Shown piece after piece: positions 37,209 through 46,124 of a stretch of 64,000 nt of DNA. This stretch comes from Streptomyces misionensis (GTDB taxonomy: Bacteria > Actinomycetota > Actinomycetes > Streptomycetales > Streptomycetaceae): NCBI RefSeq assembly GCF_900104815.1, contig NZ_FNTD01000004.1:992001-1056000 (forward strand), in the 5' to 3' direction. Position 1 is the stretch's first letter. Every line of letters starts with the position of its first letter. The notes below the pieces were generated by a model, which was given only the letters and a program-made list of their open reading frames with translations, made no database searches and had not been told where the DNA came from. The translations under genes were made by a program, and so were the position numbers.

Positions 37209-37914
37209 ACGGCGGTCCGGGGGCGGGGGCGCGGGCGGCCGCCCGGCGCAGCGCGGCGCGCCAGGCGAGGGCCACGACGGCCTCGGACACGCCGAGCAGG
37301 ATCAGCCACAGTCCGAGCAGCCGGGTCAGCACCCGGGCCGAGGGCGCGGGCAGGGCGAGCACCACGACGCCGGCCAGGATGGCGATCACCGCGACACCGG
37401 TCACGAAGCCCCGGTGGGGCAGGTCCTCGGCGACGAGGGCGGCGTAGAGCACCAGGATGCCGGAGACCAGCCAGACCACCCCGACGATCAGCGACAGGGC
37501 GGTGATGGTCTGGAGGGGGTTGCGCAGGCACAGGACCCCGGCCAGCACGAACAGCAGCGCGACCAGCAGGCCGGTCAGCCGTTCCCCGCTCTCCGTCCGG
37601 CCGAAGGCGGCCACGAAGCGGAACGCGCCGGTCGCCAGCAGATACAGGCCGAGGATCACCGCGAGGACGTGCAGGGTCTCCTGCGGCCACACCAGGATCA
37701 GGATGCCCGGCACCAGGGAGACGAGCGCGGACCCGAGGATCCAGGGCCAGGAGCCGCCCAGCCGGCCCAGCGCCCGCGCCGGGTCGGGGGCGGCCCCGGC
37801 GGGGGCCGTCTCGGTGGCCGGGGTGTGGGGGGCGGCGGCCCCGCCGGGATCGTGTTCCGGTCCGGGGGACGGGCGGTCGGGGCCCTGCGGACTCGTACCG
37901 CGTGACGTGGTCAT
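37192..37914 (-). CDS. HdeD-family (DUF308) membrane protein
   Basis: 240 residues from ATG 37914, with GAGGAGCC upstream. A Pro-rich N-terminal stretch (about 1-50) precedes six membrane helices in three repeats of the DUF308 pattern, such as LVSLVPGILILVWPQETL, LLFVLAGVLCLRNPLQTITALS and VAILAGVVVLALPAPSA. HdeD protects enterobacteria from acid; the Streptomyces relatives are uncharacterised. A TCACCC-N5-GGGTGA element with long extra arms lies 100 bp upstream, shared with the divergent ion channel gene. Confidence 0.9.
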   Translation of the reverse strand: MTTSRGTSPQGPDRPSPGPEHDPGGAAAPHTPATETAPAGAAPDPARALGRLGGSWPWILGSALVSLVPGILILVWPQETLHVLAVILGLYLLATGAFRFVAAFGRTESGERLTGLLVALLFVLAGVLCLRNPLQTITALSLIVGVVWLVSGILVLYAALVAEDLPHRGFVTGVAVIAILAGVVVLALPAPSARVLTRLLGLWLILLGVSEAVVALAWRAALRRAAARAPAPGPPFTHPG

Positions 37915-38004
37915 GGCTCCTCCTCACGGGGTCGAGGCCGCTCCCGGTCCGGCCGGCGGGGCCTTGTGCGGGGACCGCAACGCCAGCGTCGCCCCGGCCG
38001 GCCC

Positions 38005-38039
38005 CGGCACGGCTCACCCCTGGCGGGTGATCCGTGCCG
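38005..38039. promoter_or_regulatory. TCACCC-N5-GGGTGA element, copy 2, with extended arms
   Basis: Outer arms CGGCACGG (38005-38012) and CCGTGCCG (38032-38039) flank TCACCC (38014-38019), CTGGC, GGGTGA (38025-38030). It lies between the divergent HdeD-like (37914) and ion channel (38147) genes and could control both. Confidence 0.6.
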
Positions 38040-38146
38040 CCGGCCGGGGGGTTGAGGTGGTAACGGTCGCCGGCGGTCCCGTCCGTGACCGAAGCGCCGA
38101 GCCGGCGGACGTGCGGAAGCGGCGCGGCAACGCAGGAAGGGCACCG

Positions 38147-38695
38147 ATGACCGATCCAGCCCCCGGGAACTCCCGGCCGTACGGGGGCCCGTACCGCCGG
38201 GCCGCGGCCGCGTCCTGCGCACGGGCGGTGGGCATCGTGGTCGCCCTGGTCCTCGCGTACTACCTGGTGCCGCTGGACGCGCGCAGCACCGCGGGGACGG
38301 TCCTGCTGCTGGTGTGCGGCCTCGCCGCCGTCCTGGTGGTCTTCGGCTGGGAAGCCTGGATGATCATGCGGTCCCCGCACCCCCGGCTGAAGGCGGTGGA
38401 GGCGCTGGCCACCACGGTGGCCCTCTATCTGATCATCTTCGCCAGCGTCTACCACGTGCTGGAACACGACACACCGGGTTCCTTCACCGAGCCGCTGACC
38501 AGGACGGACGCCCTGTACTTCGCGCTGACCACGTTCACCACCGTGGGGTTCGGCGACATCACCGCGCGCTCCGAGGCGAGCCGGGTGGCGGTGATGTGCC
38601 AGATGGCGGGCGGGCTGCTGCTGGTGGGCCTGGCCGTGCGGCTGCTCGCGGCGGCGGTCGAGGCGGGGCTGCGGCGGCGGGGGCGGGAGCCGTAG
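38147..38695 (+). CDS. Two-helix potassium-type ion channel
   Basis: 182 residues from ATG 38147 with AGGAAGGGCACCG upstream. Segments 1-2 (about 26-68) are extra helices; a third (about 83-105) and fourth (about 145-172) flank the pore loop LYFALTTFTTVGFGDITA. TVGFGD is the potassium selectivity filter. There is no RCK or cyclic-nucleotide domain, so gating is unclear. It shares a regulatory palindrome with the divergent HdeD-like gene. Confidence 0.92.
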   Translation: MTDPAPGNSRPYGGPYRRAAAASCARAVGIVVALVLAYYLVPLDARSTAGTVLLLVCGLAAVLVVFGWEAWMIMRSPHPRLKAVEALATTVALYLIIFASVYHVLEHDTPGSFTEPLTRTDALYFALTTFTTVGFGDITARSEASRVAVMCQMAGGLLLVGLAVRLLAAAVEAGLRRRGREP

Positions 38696-38705
38696 CGGCC
38701 GCGGC

Positions 38706-38903
38706 TCACCGGGGTGCCTGACGCAGCTCCAGAACCCGCAGACCCAGCGACTGGCAGCGGGCCAGCAGCCCGTACAGGTGCGCCTCGTCCAGGATCCGGC
38801 CGAACAGGATGGTGTGGCCGGACACCACGACGTGGTCCAGCTCGGGGAACGCCTTGGCCAGCGTCTCCGTCAGCTCTCCGTCGACGCGAATCTCGTAGCG
38901 CAT
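38706..38903 (-). CDS. Small conserved protein
   Basis: 65 residues from ATG 38903 with GGGGAAGGCACCTC upstream. It is a compact alpha/beta protein: MRYEIRVDGELTETLAKAFPE, then HVVVSGHTILFGRILDEAHLYG and LLARCQSLGLRVLELR. The pattern strand-helix-strand-strand-helix-strand resembles a ferredoxin-like or ACT-like half-domain. No function can be assigned. A TCACCC-N5-type element lies 80 bp upstream, so it may belong to the same regulon as its neighbours. Confidence 0.75.
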   Translation of the reverse strand: MRYEIRVDGELTETLAKAFPELDHVVVSGHTILFGRILDEAHLYGLLARCQSLGLRVLELRQAPR

Positions 38904-38982
38904 GAGGTGCCTTCCCCGCGTGCCGCGGACGGGCGTGCCGGCCCCCTTTCCGCGATCCTGCGCCCGGTCGCGCCGCCCGGCC

Positions 38983-38999
38983 TCACCCGTCGCAGGTGA
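38983..38999. promoter_or_regulatory. TCACCC-N5-GGGTGA element, copy 3 (one mismatch)
   Basis: TCACCC (38983-38988), GTCGC, AGGTGA (38994-38999), 80 bp upstream of the 65-residue gene. The minus-strand flank after GGGTGA reads GGCCGGGCGG, partly like copies 1 and 2. Confidence 0.5.
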
Positions 39000-39026
39000 T
39001 GTCGTCGGGGGCCGCCGCGGACGGGC

Positions 39027-41684
39027 TCACAACAGGCCCAGTTCGCGGGCGCGGCGCACGGCGTCGTGCCGGCGGTTCACGGACAGCTTCCGGTAGGCGC
39101 TCTTGAGATGGGTCTTGACCGTGTTGACGGAGACGTAGAGGTCGGCGGCGATCTCCTCGGTGGACATCATGTCGGCCAGCCGCACCAGCACGTCGCGTTC
39201 GCGGCCGCTCAGCTCCTCCACCACCGGCGGCGGCTCGTCCACGCGGCCGGTGCCGTCCGGGCGCGGGGCGCCGGGCAGCAGCCAGCCCTCGGCGAGCGCC
39301 CGCAGCGGCATGGTGGCGAGCAGCGGCGCCAGCCACGGTCCCGCCTCGCGGAAGGGGCGTCGCAACCGCTCGCGCCGGGCCTCGCGCAGCGCCCGGGCCA
39401 CGAGCCTTTGCCGTGCGGCGGGGTCGCCCTCGGCGCCGTACCCCTGCGCCCTGGCCAGGGCCGCCGACACGGTGACCAGGGGGCCGAGGCCGTGGTGCGG
39501 CGGTATCCGGTCGAGCAGCTCGGCGGCGTTCGCGGGGCGGCCGGCCGCCAGCTCCGCCCGGGCCGCGCCCACCAGGCACAGCGGCTCCTCACCGGGCGGG
39601 TCCGTCAGCAGCTTGGCCGCCAGCTCCGGCCGTCCCTCGGCGAGGTGGGCCCCGGCGGCCACCAGCGCGGTGTGCGCCTCGGCCCACGGGGACGTCTCCT
39701 CGGTGAGGGCCATCCGGTCGGCCGCTTCGAGCGCGCCCTCGGTGTCGCCCCGGGCCAGCCGGACCCGCCCGGTGACGATGGCGCGCTCGGCCTCGGTCAC
39801 CGGGTCGCCCCGGGCGTCGGCCGCGGCGGCGAGGAACGCCTCCGCGCGGTCCGGTTCGTCGCGGTCGGCGGCGACGGCGGCCAGCACGAGCGTGGCGAGT
39901 CCGGCGCCCGGCGGCACGGCCGGGCCCGGGCGGTCGGCCCCGGACAGCGCGGCGAGGGCCCTGCGCTCGGCACGCCCGGGGCGGCCCTCCAGGTGGTCGA
40001 GGAGGGCGAGCAGGGCGAGGGCCTGCGCCGTCGCCGCCGTACGGCCGGTGTCCGCCACCGCGGTCAGCGCGGCGCGTGCCTCGGCGTACCAGCCGGCCCA
40101 CAGGCGGGCCGCGCCGAGGTGGGTGCGCAGCAGGGCGGCCGGTTCGGGGTGCCGGTCGAGCAGCGGGGCGGGGATCTCCCGGCACAGTTCCGCCGCCTGG
40201 CGGGCGGCGGTCTCGGCCCGTGCGGGGGAACCCGTCAGCCGGGCGGCCAGGGTGTGCAGGAGGGCGCAGCCGAGCCGGGCGGCGGCCGGGTCGCCGGTCC
40301 GTTCGGCGGTCAGTGCCCGCGCGGCCCGTTCCAGCGGGGGCAGGCCGCGGTCGAGGTCGCCGCGGGCGAGGGCGAGGGCGGCGCGGACGAGGTCGGTCGC
40401 CGGGGTCCTCGGCTCGGGGCCGAGGGCGGAGAAGAGTTCGGCCAGGGCCTCGGCGCGCGGGCCGGTGAGGAGTTCACCGAGGGCGAGGTCGCCGACGAGG
40501 GCGTCGGCGGCGGCTTCCCAGTCGCCCGCGGCGGCGGCGTGCTCCAGCGTCTCGCCGAGCGGGCCCGCGTGCCGGAGCCAGGCCGCGGCCCGGCGGTGCA
40601 GCTCGATCTCCAGACCGGGGTGGCGGGCCCGCAGATGGGCCCGCAGGATGTCCCGGAACAGCGGATGGAGCCGGAACCAGGAGTGTCCGAGGTCTTCCAC
40701 GAAGGCGTTCTCGCGGTGCAGGCCGGTGAGGAGGAGTTCGGCGTCCGCGCGCCCGGTGAGGGTGTCGGCGAGGGCCGGGCAGAAGCGGTCGAGGACGCTG
40801 ATCCGCAGCAGCAGGTCCTGGGTCTCGGCCCGCTGCCGCTTGAGCACCTCGGCGAGCAGGAAGTCACCGATGGTGGTGCGGTCGGCCTCGAACTCCTTCA
40901 GGTACGTCCGCGGGTCCTGCGTCCCCTGGGCGGCGAGCGCGCACAGCCGCAGCCCGGCGGCCCAGCCCCGGGTGCGGGTCAGCAGCGCGGTCACCTCGTC
41001 GGCGGGCAGCCGCAGGCCGTGCAGTGCGAGCAGTTCGGCGGCCTCCCCGGGGGTGAAGGCCAGCTCGTCGTTGCGGATCTCCGTGACCGCGCCGGCCGCC
41101 CGGTAGCGGTGCAGCGGCAGCAGCGGCTCGGTGCGGGTGACGAGGACCAGGCGCACGCCCGGGCCCGCGTGGCGCAGCACGAACTCCAGCTGGTCGGCGA
41201 TCTCCGGGTCGGTGACCCGGTCGTACTCGTCGATGACGGCGGTCACCGGGGCCTCGCGGGCGCTGAGTTCCGCGGCGAGCCGGGTGAGCAGCGCGTCGTC
41301 CACGCGGCCCGCCTCGGCGGGCAGGCCGACCTCGTCGGACAGGGTCACCCCCGCCAGCCGCAGGGCCTGGAGGAGGTAGGCCCAGAAGGTGCCGCGGCCC
41401 TTGCCCGCCATCTGCGCGGTGAGCCAGGCGACGCGTCCCGGGTGCCCGGCGGCCCAGTCGGCGACCAGCAGCGTCTTGCCGGCGCCCGCGGCCCCGCCGA
41501 CCACGGTCAGTGGTCTGCGCGGGGCCTCGTCCAGATGGCCGAGCAGCCGGTCGCGGCGCAGGTAGGTCGCCGGGAGGGCGGGGATCGCGAACCGTGTCCG
41601 CAGGAACGGATCCCCACAAGGATCGGCGGGCCCGCGCGGGTCCGCTCCGGTCTCGTCCGGCACGCCCATGGTGGTCACCACCAT
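39027..41684 (-). CDS. LuxR-family regulator with STAND/MalT-type ATPase
   Basis: 885 residues from ATG 41684 (ATG 41669 is equally possible; neither has a clear ribosome site). Order: Walker A GGAAGAGKTLL (about 62-72), Walker B VTAVIDEYD (about 165-173), winged-helix part, a long alpha-helical TPR-like region (about 380-780) rich in Ala/Leu, and a C-terminal LuxR helix-turn-helix (about 820-885: LSGRERDVLVRLADMMSTEE and VSVNTVKTHLKSAYRKL). Such MalT-type proteins activate transcription when a ligand releases an ATP-dependent switch. The targets are unknown; neighbouring small stress genes are candidates. Confidence 0.93.
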   Translation of the reverse strand: MVVTTMGVPDETGADPRGPADPCGDPFLRTRFAIPALPATYLRRDRLLGHLDEAPRRPLTVVGGAAGAGKTLLVADWAAGHPGRVAWLTAQMAGKGRGTFWAYLLQALRLAGVTLSDEVGLPAEAGRVDDALLTRLAAELSAREAPVTAVIDEYDRVTDPEIADQLEFVLRHAGPGVRLVLVTRTEPLLPLHRYRAAGAVTEIRNDELAFTPGEAAELLALHGLRLPADEVTALLTRTRGWAAGLRLCALAAQGTQDPRTYLKEFEADRTTIGDFLLAEVLKRQRAETQDLLLRISVLDRFCPALADTLTGRADAELLLTGLHRENAFVEDLGHSWFRLHPLFRDILRAHLRARHPGLEIELHRRAAAWLRHAGPLGETLEHAAAAGDWEAAADALVGDLALGELLTGPRAEALAELFSALGPEPRTPATDLVRAALALARGDLDRGLPPLERAARALTAERTGDPAAARLGCALLHTLAARLTGSPARAETAARQAAELCREIPAPLLDRHPEPAALLRTHLGAARLWAGWYAEARAALTAVADTGRTAATAQALALLALLDHLEGRPGRAERRALAALSGADRPGPAVPPGAGLATLVLAAVAADRDEPDRAEAFLAAAADARGDPVTEAERAIVTGRVRLARGDTEGALEAADRMALTEETSPWAEAHTALVAAGAHLAEGRPELAAKLLTDPPGEEPLCLVGAARAELAAGRPANAAELLDRIPPHHGLGPLVTVSAALARAQGYGAEGDPAARQRLVARALREARRERLRRPFREAGPWLAPLLATMPLRALAEGWLLPGAPRPDGTGRVDEPPPVVEELSGRERDVLVRLADMMSTEEIAADLYVSVNTVKTHLKSAYRKLSVNRRHDAVRRARELGLL

Positions 41685-41775
41685 CGTCGTCAGGTCACGG
41701 ACAGCTCACTTCCGTTCCTCTCCCAGGATCTCCCCTGGGCGACGACGCGCCACACGAGCCCGCCGGGGCGGCCGC

Positions 41776-42297
41776 TCAGTCCGTGGTGGACGACGCGCGG
41801 CGCGGCAGCTTCCAGTTCGGCCGCGGGAAGTGGCAGGTGTAGCCGTTGGGGTAGCGCTCCAGGTAGTCCTGGTGCTCGGGCTCGGCCTCCCAGAAGTCGC
41901 CCACCGGCTCGACCTCCGTGACCACCTTCCCGGGCCACAGTCCGCTCGCCTCGACGTCCGCGATGGTGTCCACGGCGGTGCGGTGCTGCTCCTCGCCGTC
42001 GTAGAAGATCGCGGAGCGGTAGCTGCGGCCGATGTCGTTGCCCTGGCGGTCGCGGGTGGTCGGGTCGTGGATCTGGAAGAAGAATTCCAGGATGTCGCGG
42101 TAGCTGGTGACCGAGGGGTCGTAGAGGATCTCGATCGCCTCGGCGTGGTCGCCGTGGTCCCGGTAGGTGGCGTTGGGGGTGTCGCCGCCGCTGTAGCCGA
42201 CGCGGGTGGAGACCACGCCCGGCTGCTTGCGGATCAGGTCCTGCATGCCCCAGAAACAACCGCCCGCCAGTACGGCTCGTTCGGTTCCCGCTGTCAT
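41776..42297 (-). CDS. msrA: Peptide methionine sulfoxide reductase MsrA
   Basis: 173 residues from ATG 42297 with CAGGGAGCG upstream. [15 protein letters not shown] holds the catalytic Cys in the canonical [47 protein letters not shown] and [10 protein letters not shown] are family signatures. It reduces the S epimer of methionine sulfoxide in proteins using thioredoxin. No distal resolving Cys is seen near the C terminus, as in short MsrA forms. A repair role fits the stress-rich surroundings. Confidence 0.96.
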   Translation of the reverse strand: MTAGTERAVLAGGCFWGMQDLIRKQPGVVSTRVGYSGGDTPNATYRDHGDHAEAIEILYDPSVTSYRDILEFFFQIHDPTTRDRQGNDIGRSYRSAIFYDGEEQHRTAVDTIADVEASGLWPGKVVTEVEPVGDFWEAEPEHQDYLERYPNGYTCHFPRPNWKLPRRASSTTD

Positions 42298-42435
42298 CGG
42301 TCGCTCCCTGAATCTCTGGCCCCGCACCCCTGCTGACGTGGCGGTGACACGGTCATCCAGCGTAATACCGCCGCGCGCGAACGGGGTGGCGGCCCCGGGC
42401 GGTCGCCCCGCCGAGGGGGCGGCGGGCGGCCGGGG

Positions 42436-44097
42436 TCACATCTTCGTGCCGAAGTCCTGGGTCCACCAGGGTCCGCCCGTGCCGTCGTGCACCCCGACGC
42501 CGATGTTCCTGAAGGAGCAGTTGAGGATGTTGGCGCGGTGGCCGGGGCTGTTCATCCAGGAGTTCATCACGGAGGCCGGGGTCTGCTGGCCCATGGCTAT
42601 GTTCTCGCCGTACGTGGACCACCGGTATCCGGCGGCGGTGATGCGCTGCCCGGGATCGGCGCCGTCGGGGTTGACGTGGTCGAAGAAGTGCCGGGCAGCC
42701 ATGTCGTCGGAGTGCGCCTGGGCCGCCCGGTCCAGTTGCGGGTCCTCGGTGAGCGGGGAGCAACCGGCCTTGGCCCGCTCCTGGTTGACCAGCGCGATCA
42801 CCTGTCCGACGGTGCCGCTGGGCGCCGGGGGCCGCGGTGCGGTGGTGTGCGCGGGGGGCGGCGGGGTGGAGCGGCGCGGCGTCGGGCTGGTCTTCTTCGT
42901 GGGCGACGGACTGGCCGTTTTCCGGGGCTTCTTCGGCTTCTCGGACGCCGAGGCGGACGGGGAGGGCGAGGGCGGGGCGGGCGCGGTGCCGGGCGTGGAG
43001 AGGTCCGCCAGGGAGGCGCGTGCGCCGCGGTCCGCGGTCGGCTCCCCGCCGCCGGATCCAGGGTCCGTGCCGAAGTACCACAGGCCGCCGCCCGCGAGGC
43101 AGGCGACGACGACGGCGCCGCCGACGGCCCGGCGCCGCAGCCGCCTGCGGCGGCGGGACGCGCCGCGGCCACCCGGGCGGCCACGAGCGGCGCGGCTGCC
43201 GGTGCCGGTACGTCCGGCCGAGCCGCCGGATCCGGTCGAGCCGCCGGTTCCCGCCGGGGCCCCGAGCGGGGTCGCCGCGCCGACGGGGGCCAGCCCTTCC
43301 GGGGCGGAGCGCAGGGCGGCGAGCAGCGCGGGCGAGGCGGCGACCAGCGCGAGACCGGCGAGCAGGCCCTCGGCGGGCATCAGTCCGCTCCACAGGCCGG
43401 AGCAGCGCGGGCAGCCGCGGGCGTGCCGGGCGATGCGTTTGCGCCACAGCGCGGAGGGTTTGCCGTCCCAGGCGGCGAGCACCACCCGCAGCTCCTCGCA
43501 GCGCGGCCGGGCGTCCAGCGCCCGTACCACCACCCGGGCCGCCTCCAGCTGGGCCTTCATCCGCTGGACGCGGACGGCGGTGTGCTGAGGCGTCAGTTCC
43601 AGGGCGGCGGCGACCTCGGCACGGGTCAGTTCGCCGGCGCATTCCAGCCACCACAGGGACAGCAGCCCCCGGTCGTCCGGCTCCAGCCAGCGGGTGGCGT
43701 GGGCGGTCTCCTGGCGCTGGCCGGAGAGTTGCAGCCGCACCACCGTCAGGTCCACGAAGTCGGCGCCGGGATCGGCCAGGTCCTCGGCCTCCTCGACGGC
43801 GGCGGGGGCGGACTGCCGGTCCTGCCAGTGCGCGCGGACCTGGTTCATCGCGATCGCGACCAGCCAGGAGCGGAAGCGCTCGGGCGTGCGCAGCCCGTCC
43901 AGGCCGTCGAGGGCGCGCAGCATGGTCTCCTGCACCACGTCGTCGACGTCCACCGAGCCGTTCAGTGCCCGCCCCACGATGTTGTAGACCAGCGGGAGGT
44001 AGGCGCTGACCAGGGCGTCCTGGGCCGCCGCGTCCCCCTCGCGGGCCGCGGTCACCAGGGCCGCCGTCGCCATCGCGTCCGTGTGCCGTGTGCTCAT
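42436..44097 (-). CDS. ECF-like sigma factor fused to a zinc motif, membrane segment and CAP domain
   Basis: 553 residues from ATG 44097. Region sigma-2 (about 25-92, VDDVVQETMLRALDGLDGL) and sigma-4 (about 140-190, LTRAEVAAALELTPQHTAVRV) form an ECF-type sigma factor. H225-x3-C229-x2-C232 (HARGCPRC) matches the anti-sigma zinc motif. A hydrophobic segment (about 244-262) and a clear membrane helix (about 325-342, after RRRRRLRRR) follow, then a Pro/Ser/Lys linker (about 365-425) and a CAP/SCP domain (about 428-553) with AHSDDMAARHFFDHVNPDG, YGENIA and SPGHRANIL. It would be a membrane-tethered sigma factor with an extracellular sensor. Topology depends on whether the first hydrophobic segment spans. 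It diverges from the chitinase. Confidence 0.9.
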   Translation of the reverse strand: MSTRHTDAMATAALVTAAREGDAAAQDALVSAYLPLVYNIVGRALNGSVDVDDVVQETMLRALDGLDGLRTPERFRSWLVAIAMNQVRAHWQDRQSAPAAVEEAEDLADPGADFVDLTVVRLQLSGQRQETAHATRWLEPDDRGLLSLWWLECAGELTRAEVAAALELTPQHTAVRVQRMKAQLEAARVVVRALDARPRCEELRVVLAAWDGKPSALWRKRIARHARGCPRCSGLWSGLMPAEGLLAGLALVAASPALLAALRSAPEGLAPVGAATPLGAPAGTGGSTGSGGSAGRTGTGSRAARGRPGGRGASRRRRRLRRRAVGGAVVVACLAGGGLWYFGTDPGSGGGEPTADRGARASLADLSTPGTAPAPPSPSPSASASEKPKKPRKTASPSPTKKTSPTPRRSTPPPPAHTTAPRPPAPSGTVGQVIALVNQERAKAGCSPLTEDPQLDRAAQAHSDDMAARHFFDHVNPDGADPGQRITAAGYRWSTYGENIAMGQQTPASVMNSWMNSPGHRANILNCSFRNIGVGVHDGTGGPWWTQDFGTKM

Positions 44098-44264
44098 CAG
44101 ATCTTTCCCGTCCTTGACGCCGAACGATTGTTCCCGACACCTGGGAGACCGTTCGAGGCGTCTCGGATAACAGTTCTGCGGGCGCGGATGTGGCGACGGC
44201 GGGAGGCGATGCCGCATGGGGTGCCAACTCGGGCCTGTGCACGCCGAGTTCACAGGTTCCGAGT

Positions 44265-44276
44265 TGGTCTAGTCCT
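44265..44276. promoter_or_regulatory. DasR-like site before chitinase
   Basis: TGGTCTAGTCCT (44265-44276) lies in a 16-mer (44263-44278) that matches 12 of 16 positions of the DasR consensus as recalled. TTGACG (44278-44283), a candidate -35, follows at once. DasR control of chitinases by aminosugars is well established in Streptomyces. Confidence 0.6.
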
Positions 44277-44301
44277 CTTGACGGGGTGGGGTGCGCGCTG
44301 T

Positions 44302-44315
44302 TTGGTATGTACCAA
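44302..44315. promoter_or_regulatory. TTGGTA-TG-TACCAA palindrome
   Basis: Perfect 6-bp arms with a 2-bp centre, 26 bp downstream of the DasR-like site and 72 bp before the chitinase ATG. It may be a second operator (LacI, ROK or MarR type) or lie near the transcript start. Confidence 0.5.
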
Positions 44316-44386
44316 CATCCGGGCCGTGCACGGACCACCACCCCACCACCCCACGCCCTGGGGACATCCCCGGAAGGGGAACTGTC

Positions 44387-46114
44387 ATGCACTTGGCAAG
44401 ATTGGCGGCCTCCGCCTGCGCGCTCGCGCTCGCGGCCAACGGCGCGGCCGTCGCCGCCGCCCCCGCGAGCGACGCGGCCACCGGCGCCGCGGCGAGCAGC
44501 GTCTACTCGGTCGCCCCCTACGTCGACATGTCGAACGGTCAGGAAGGGCTGCTCGACGCCGCGATCACCGGCCACCACCTCAAGGCCTACACCGCCGCCT
44601 TCGTCCTCGGCGAGGGCTGCAACCAGGTCTGGGGCGACACCCTCCCCATCGGCAACGACTCCTACACCGACCCCGAGATCGCCAGGGCCAAGGCCGAGGG
44701 CGCGTCCGTGATCATCTCCTCCGGCGGCGCCGGCGGACTTCCCCTCGCCTGGACCTGCACCACCCAGAGCAGCATCGACGCCGGATACCAGGCGCTCATC
44801 GACGACTACGGCGTCACCCAGCTGGACTTCGACGTCGAGGGCGCCGCCGTCGCCGACACCGCGGCCGCGGCCCGCCAGATGCAGGCCATGAAGGACCTGA
44901 AGGCGACCAACCCGGATCTCCGGTTCTCGGTCACCCTGCCGGTGCTGACCAGCGGGCTGACCAATGACGGCGTCAACATCCTGAAGGCCGCCAAGAACGC
45001 GGGCGTCCGGATCGACGTCGTCAACATCATGGCCATGGACTACTACGCCGGCACGGGCACCGAGATGGGCCAGGGCGCGATCGACGCCGCCAGGGCCACG
45101 CTGGCGCAGATGCAGTCCGTCGACTCCGGCTACGGCTACGCCGACCTCGGCATCACCCCGATGATCGGCAAGAACGACGACGGCTCCACGTTCACCCTGG
45201 CCGACGCCCAGACCGTGGAGAACTTCGCCGCGCAGAACGGCGTGGGGCGCCTGTCCTTCTGGTCCGTCAACCGCGACCAGCCGTGCGGCGGCAGCGCCAA
45301 CTCGCTGCCCACGTGCAGCGAGATCAGCCAGAGCAGCCTCGCGTTCACGGACGCCTTCGTGCCGTACGAGGGCAGCTCGGGCGGCGGCGGGGGCGGCGGT
45401 ACGACCAGTGACTTCTCCCTGTCCCTCGCCCCCGGCTCCGCCTCCGTCGCCCAGGGCGGCACCGCGACCGCGACCGTCACCACGGCCACCACCTCCGGCA
45501 GCGCGGAATCCGTCGCCCTCGCCGCGTCCGGCGCGCCCTCCGGCGTCACGGTCTCCTTCAGCCCGGCCTCGGTGACGTCCGGAGGCACCTCGACCCTGAC
45601 GGCGAACGTCGGCTCGTCCGCGGCCGCGGGCACCTACCCGATCACCGTCACCGGCACGGGCACCGGCGGCAGGCACAGCGCCACCTACACGCTCACCGTG
45701 ACAGGCAGCGGCGGCGGAGGCGGCAACGACGGCGGGTCGCTGACCAACGCCGGCTTCGAGGCCGGCGGCCTCGCCCCCTGGACCTGCGCGGGCGGCAGCA
45801 CCCTGGTCGCGAGCCCGGTCCACTCCGGCAGCCACGCCCTCCAGATCACCCCGGACTCCGCCGGCACCGGCGAGTGCGACCAGACCCTCACCCTCTCCCC
45901 CAACCACACCTACACGCTCACCGGCTGGGTCCAGGGCCCCTACGCCTACCTCGGCGTCAACGGCGGCGCCACCGCCGGCACCTGGTCCAGCGGATCGAGC
46001 TGGAACCAGCTGAAGGTCTCCTTCACCACCGGCGCAAGCGGAACCGTCACCGTGTACGTCCACGGCTGGTACGGCCAGGGCAGCGTCTACGCCGACGACC
46101 TCGCCCTGTCCTGA
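44387..46114 (+). CDS. Secreted GH18 chitinase with accessory modules
   Basis: 575 residues from ATG 44387 with GGAAGGGGA upstream. A signal peptide (about 1-26, ending AVAAAP) precedes the GH18 barrel (about 40-330). The catalytic DxxDxDxE-type motif is LDFDVEG, with VIISSGGAGG (strand 3), NIMAMDYY and LSFWSVNRD (final Trp). A Gly-rich linker joins an Ig-like domain (about 345-440, FSLSLAPGSASVAQGG) and, after another Gly linker, a carbohydrate-binding module (about 450-575, NAGFEAGGLAPWTCAGG). It degrades chitin outside the cell. DasR-like control is predicted. Confidence 0.93.
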   Translation: MHLARLAASACALALAANGAAVAAAPASDAATGAAASSVYSVAPYVDMSNGQEGLLDAAITGHHLKAYTAAFVLGEGCNQVWGDTLPIGNDSYTDPEIARAKAEGASVIISSGGAGGLPLAWTCTTQSSIDAGYQALIDDYGVTQLDFDVEGAAVADTAAAARQMQAMKDLKATNPDLRFSVTLPVLTSGLTNDGVNILKAAKNAGVRIDVVNIMAMDYYAGTGTEMGQGAIDAARATLAQMQSVDSGYGYADLGITPMIGKNDDGSTFTLADAQTVENFAAQNGVGRLSFWSVNRDQPCGGSANSLPTCSEISQSSLAFTDAFVPYEGSSGGGGGGGTTSDFSLSLAPGSASVAQGGTATATVTTATTSGSAESVALAASGAPSGVTVSFSPASVTSGGTSTLTANVGSSAAAGTYPITVTGTGTGGRHSATYTLTVTGSGGGGGNDGGSLTNAGFEAGGLAPWTCAGGSTLVASPVHSGSHALQITPDSAGTGECDQTLTLSPNHTYTLTGWVQGPYAYLGVNGGATAGTWSSGSSWNQLKVSFTTGASGTVTVYVHGWYGQGSVYADDLALS

Positions 46115-46124
46115 CCGTCCGCCC

